Source: Ignavibacteria bacterium (GTDB lineage Bacteria > Bacteroidota > Ignavibacteria > Ignavibacteriales > Melioribacteraceae). Taken from it: DNA of 7,643 bases. Below, piece after piece: positions 5,373 to 7,643 of this stretch. The notes under the pieces are model-generated. The model saw nothing but the letters and a program-made list of their open reading frames with translations. It searched no databases and was not told the origin of the DNA. Within the stretch, counting starts at the first letter, position 1. The number at the start of each line of letters is the position of its first letter. The stretch spans positions 1 through 7,643 of the forward strand of contig DSBF01000037.1 in NCBI GenBank assembly GCA_011049495.1. The letters run 5' to 3'. A program made the position numbers and the translations under genes.

Positions 5373-7625
5373 TTATTCTCTTAAAATTGCAACCTTGGCT
5401 TTTGATACATTTGAACCATCTTCATCATGAGCAACGATTAAATATATACCGCTCGGGACTAAATTACCCTCCATATCTTTCGCATCCCAAAATCCAACTC
5501 GTCCTCCCGGCGTAACAATTTCTCTAACCAACTTTCCGCTAATGGTCAACACTTTTATTGTAGAGTTTGCGATTAGTCCGTCAATGGTAATGTTCTGATT
5601 AAAATTATTGTTAACGATTACCGGGTTGGGATAAACAAAAAGTTCATCAAAACTTTCTCGTGGAGAAACCGAAGTTGTTTTTAATGCGGATAATCCAAAG
5701 TCTGTTCCGATATAGACAATTCCGTTTGTCTTATCAATTGCTAAGCTCTTAATTTCATTTGAAGGGAGAGGGCTGTTTTCCGTGTTGTAGCTATTAATCA
5801 CAACTGTCCCGTCTTCGGAAAGATGGAAAAGTCCTTGCATTGTTCCAACCCATTTTTGATTAAGCGGGTCAACTTTAATTTCTGTAATTGTTTGCTGTCG
5901 TAAACCTAAAACTGTAGAAATTCGAGATGTCGGTGTTGACGGTTCGGGAATAATATTAACACCCAAGTTTGTACCAACCCACAAAGCACCGCGCTGATCC
6001 AGAGCAAGGGAAGTTATTGCATTGCTGGCTAAACCATCGGAAGAACGAACCCAACCCATTTTATCATCGTTGGGATTATTAAATGTACCGTTCTCATTAA
6101 AATAGTAAAGACCAACATTCCCAACTGTAATAGCAAACCATTTTGTATCGTATTGATCGATTGCTAAATGGAAAGCAAGATCACTTTCGGTAACAACCGG
6201 ATTTTTAAATTCAAATCCATGAACATCACCGGAAGGTGTTATCACGGAAAGAGGTTTCCTTTCTGCAGACAGTAAATTAAGAACCCAAATATTTCCTTTG
6301 GAATCTGTTTTAACATCAGATATTACTAAGAAATTAGGATCTGCCGGAACACCGGCAATATTCGAATTTTGTGCTGTATAATTTGTTATAATGTTATCTT
6401 TTAGAACAGTTAATCCTCGTCCCCAATTACAGAAATATTTAGTATTGTCACTTCCTGCAAAAACTTTATGATAAGCATTCGATATAATTTCCGGGTTGTT
6501 CTCGCGGCTTATTAAATTCCATGATGAACCATTAAAATGCATAACTCCTATACCGAAAACATCTTGTCCTGTTCCTACCCACAATTCACCGTCGTTATCA
6601 GCTGCTAAACTCAAAAATGCATTGTTCGCCGGACCTTCAGGGACTAATAATTCATAATTGCCGGAACTAATTTTCAGTAAACCTGAATTTGTTGCTGCAA
6701 ATACTAATCCTGTAGAGGTAACATAAATATCGTTAATTATATAATTCTCATTATTTTCAAAAACAACTTCTGAATTTCCTGAAGATATTTTATGAATTTT
6801 ATTCCTGCCGGTTTCCAAAGAAACTATAAAGAGTTCGGTTTGAGAAGCAGATATATTTCTTGTATCTATTCCGCTAAAGGCAAAAGGAATCCAATTATTA
6901 TTTTCAAACTTAAGAACACCTGAACTTGTCGCTGCTAAAACATCGTTATTAAATCTTGTAAACTCGTAAGCATTGTTTGCCGGGAAACCTGAATTAAAGA
7001 AATATGAGTTCCATGATTCTGGAGCAGATAAATTAGTAGAATTAGACCTTTGAACCGCTACTCCATTATTTGTTATCACAAAAAACCTATTAAACTTTGC
7101 ACTTGATCTAACAGAAATTGTTGCATCAAAGTCACCGAATTTTATAAATGTATCATAGAAGGAAAAATCTTTCGGATTAATTAGTGAAAGACCAAATGCC
7201 GTTGAGACATGCATTGTATCTCCAAAAGCTTCTATCTTGTTAATATTTTTTTGAGAAAAGTTTGAGTTAAGTATATCGTTTATTTTCCTTATTGAGCCGC
7301 TCTGAAAATCATAAATGTTAATCATACCCGGTTGTGCGCCAAGTTGTGTACCAAACCAAATTTGATTTATATTGTCAATTGCAACTGTTGTCAACAATGG
7401 ACTTGAAAGTCCCTCGCTAGTTCCTAATTGAAGGAAAGTCGAAGAAGAGTTTTCATATAAGAATGCTCCTCCGGTTGTAGCACACCAGATTTGATTGTCA
7501 TCTTTAGATGTGACCGCGACAATTTCTTTCTTGCTGGAATAACTAGTCCAGGTTCCAATTCCTTGACCTAATAATAAATTAGTAATCAATAAGAAAACCA
7601 CTAAGGATACTGTTTTTGCAATCAT
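5373..7625 (-). CDS. Secreted two-component-regulator-type beta-propeller protein with T9SS C-terminal domain, PorZ-like
   Basis: The 750-residue protein starts with a type I signal peptide: Lys4, a hydrophobic core and probable cleavage near L-L-L-G/Q-G (residues 17-22). There is no lipobox cysteine. The body is built of repeated propeller blades marked by I-W-C-A-T (near residue 46), I-W-F-G-T, L-W-V-G-T, K-W-V-G-T and V-Y-I-G-T strands, as in Reg_prop repeats. There is no histidine kinase or transmembrane region, so despite the repeat name it is not a signalling receptor. Residues ~658-750 form a T9SS-type C-terminal domain. Overall length and order (signal peptide, two propellers, CTD), plus an N-terminus reading G-T-W-T-S-Y-S-S-K-K and E-G-L-S-S, resemble PorZ (776 residues in Porphyromonas gingivalis). 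PorZ is a surface component of the T9SS attachment complex that presents A-LPS to the sortase PorU. A generic T9SS cargo propeller is the main alternative. An AGGT five bases before ATG supports the start at 7625. It is likely co-transcribed with the downstream ABC-F gene. Confidence 0.85.
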   Translation of the reverse strand: MIAKTVSLVVFLLITNLLLGQGIGTWTSYSSKKEIVAVTSKDDNQIWCATTGGAFLYENSSSTFLQLGTSEGLSSPLLTTVAIDNINQIWFGTQLGAQPGMINIYDFQSGSIRKINDILNSNFSQKNINKIEAFGDTMHVSTAFGLSLINPKDFSFYDTFIKFGDFDATISVRSSAKFNRFFVITNNGVAVQRSNSTNLSAPESWNSYFFNSGFPANNAYEFTRFNNDVLAATSSGVLKFENNNWIPFAFSGIDTRNISASQTELFIVSLETGRNKIHKISSGNSEVVFENNENYIINDIYVTSTGLVFAATNSGLLKISSGNYELLVPEGPANNAFLSLAADNDGELWVGTGQDVFGIGVMHFNGSSWNLISRENNPEIISNAYHKVFAGSDNTKYFCNWGRGLTVLKDNIITNYTAQNSNIAGVPADPNFLVISDVKTDSKGNIWVLNLLSAERKPLSVITPSGDVHGFEFKNPVVTESDLAFHLAIDQYDTKWFAITVGNVGLYYFNENGTFNNPNDDKMGWVRSSDGLASNAITSLALDQRGALWVGTNLGVNIIPEPSTPTSRISTVLGLRQQTITEIKVDPLNQKWVGTMQGLFHLSEDGTVVINSYNTENSPLPSNEIKSLAIDKTNGIVYIGTDFGLSALKTTSVSPRESFDELFVYPNPVIVNNNFNQNITIDGLIANSTIKVLTISGKLVREIVTPGGRVGFWDAKDMEGNLVPSGIYLIVAHDEDGSNVSKAKVAILRE
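5376..5654 (-). other. T9SS C-terminal sorting-type domain of the propeller protein
   Basis: These bases encode residues 658-750. The domain contains Y-P-N-P (665-668), I-K-V-L-T-I-S-G-K-L-V-R-E (690-702), a G-G-R...W-D segment (707-714), G-N-L-V-P-S-G-I-Y-L-I-V (720-731) and a basic end, K-A-K-V-A-I-L-R-E. This is the pattern of type A T9SS sorting domains. In cargo proteins such a domain directs passage through the outer membrane and is then removed by the PorU sortase. In PorZ the CTD is retained, so its fate here is uncertain. Confidence 0.8.
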
Positions 7626-7630
7626 ACTTT

Positions 7631-7634
7631 ACCT
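7631..7634 (-). promoter_or_regulatory. Ribosome binding site of the propeller gene
   Basis: On the minus strand the sequence reads AGCAGGTAAAGT directly before ATG at 7625, placing AGGT five bases from the start codon. Only 18 bases upstream of the start are inside the window, so the promoter cannot be seen. Confidence 0.5.
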
Positions 7635-7643
7635 GCTAATATG

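Noticed and set aside
5373..7625. Propeller protein as a hybrid two-component sensor
   Set aside because: The Reg_prop-like repeats are followed by a T9SS C-terminal domain; there is no transmembrane helix after the signal peptide and no kinase, receiver or HTH domain.
1..7643. CRISPR array, tRNA or rRNA gene, insertion sequence or defence cassette
   Set aside because: The window is filled by five intact or edge-truncated protein genes. The only gap (about 140 bp) has no repeat-spacer pattern or tRNA fold, and no transposase or terminal inverted repeats were seen.

Overview
The window is about 7.6 kb of AT-rich chromosomal DNA (by eye, roughly two thirds A+T). It holds five protein genes packed with almost no spare sequence. 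The gene set points to the Bacteroidota/Ignavibacteria/Chlorobi group. The evidence is a surface protein with a C-terminal YPNP...GIYLI type IX secretion (T9SS) sorting domain, a bacillithiol gene (bshC), and a TAnnTTTG promoter element upstream of bshC. Two genes carry clear Shine-Dalgarno sequences (AAGGGG and GGGAG) and one of them appears to start with TTG. That fits Ignavibacteria-like lineages better than Bacteroidia or Flavobacteriia, where Shine-Dalgarno motifs are usually weak. This placement is an inference.

Layout from left to right. Positions 1-702 (+) are the C-terminal half of aroA (EPSP synthase, shikimate pathway), whose 5' part lies outside the window. Positions 704-2329 (-) are bshC, the cysteine-adding enzyme of bacillithiol synthesis, tail to tail with aroA with one base between them. 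Positions 2330-2471 are the only intergenic stretch and act as a divergent promoter region. Positions 2472-3437 (+) are a ROK-family sugar kinase-like protein without a DNA-binding domain and without the family's usual zinc-binding cysteines. Positions 3416-5365 (-) are a soluble ABC-F ATPase of the YheS/ABCF3 type, whose 3' end overlaps the ROK gene by 22 bp. Positions 5373-7625 (-) are a secreted beta-propeller protein with a T9SS C-terminal domain, resembling PorZ of the T9SS attachment complex.

The propeller gene and the ABC-F gene are on the same strand, 7 bp apart, and probably form one transcript. The other neighbours are convergent or divergent. The genes look like ordinary housekeeping and envelope functions placed side by side rather than one pathway. 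I see no RNA gene, mobile element, CRISPR array or defence cassette, and no clear sign of a new multi-gene system. The points most worth a second look are the PorZ-like protein, the cysteine-less ROK protein and the 22-bp tail-to-tail coding overlap.
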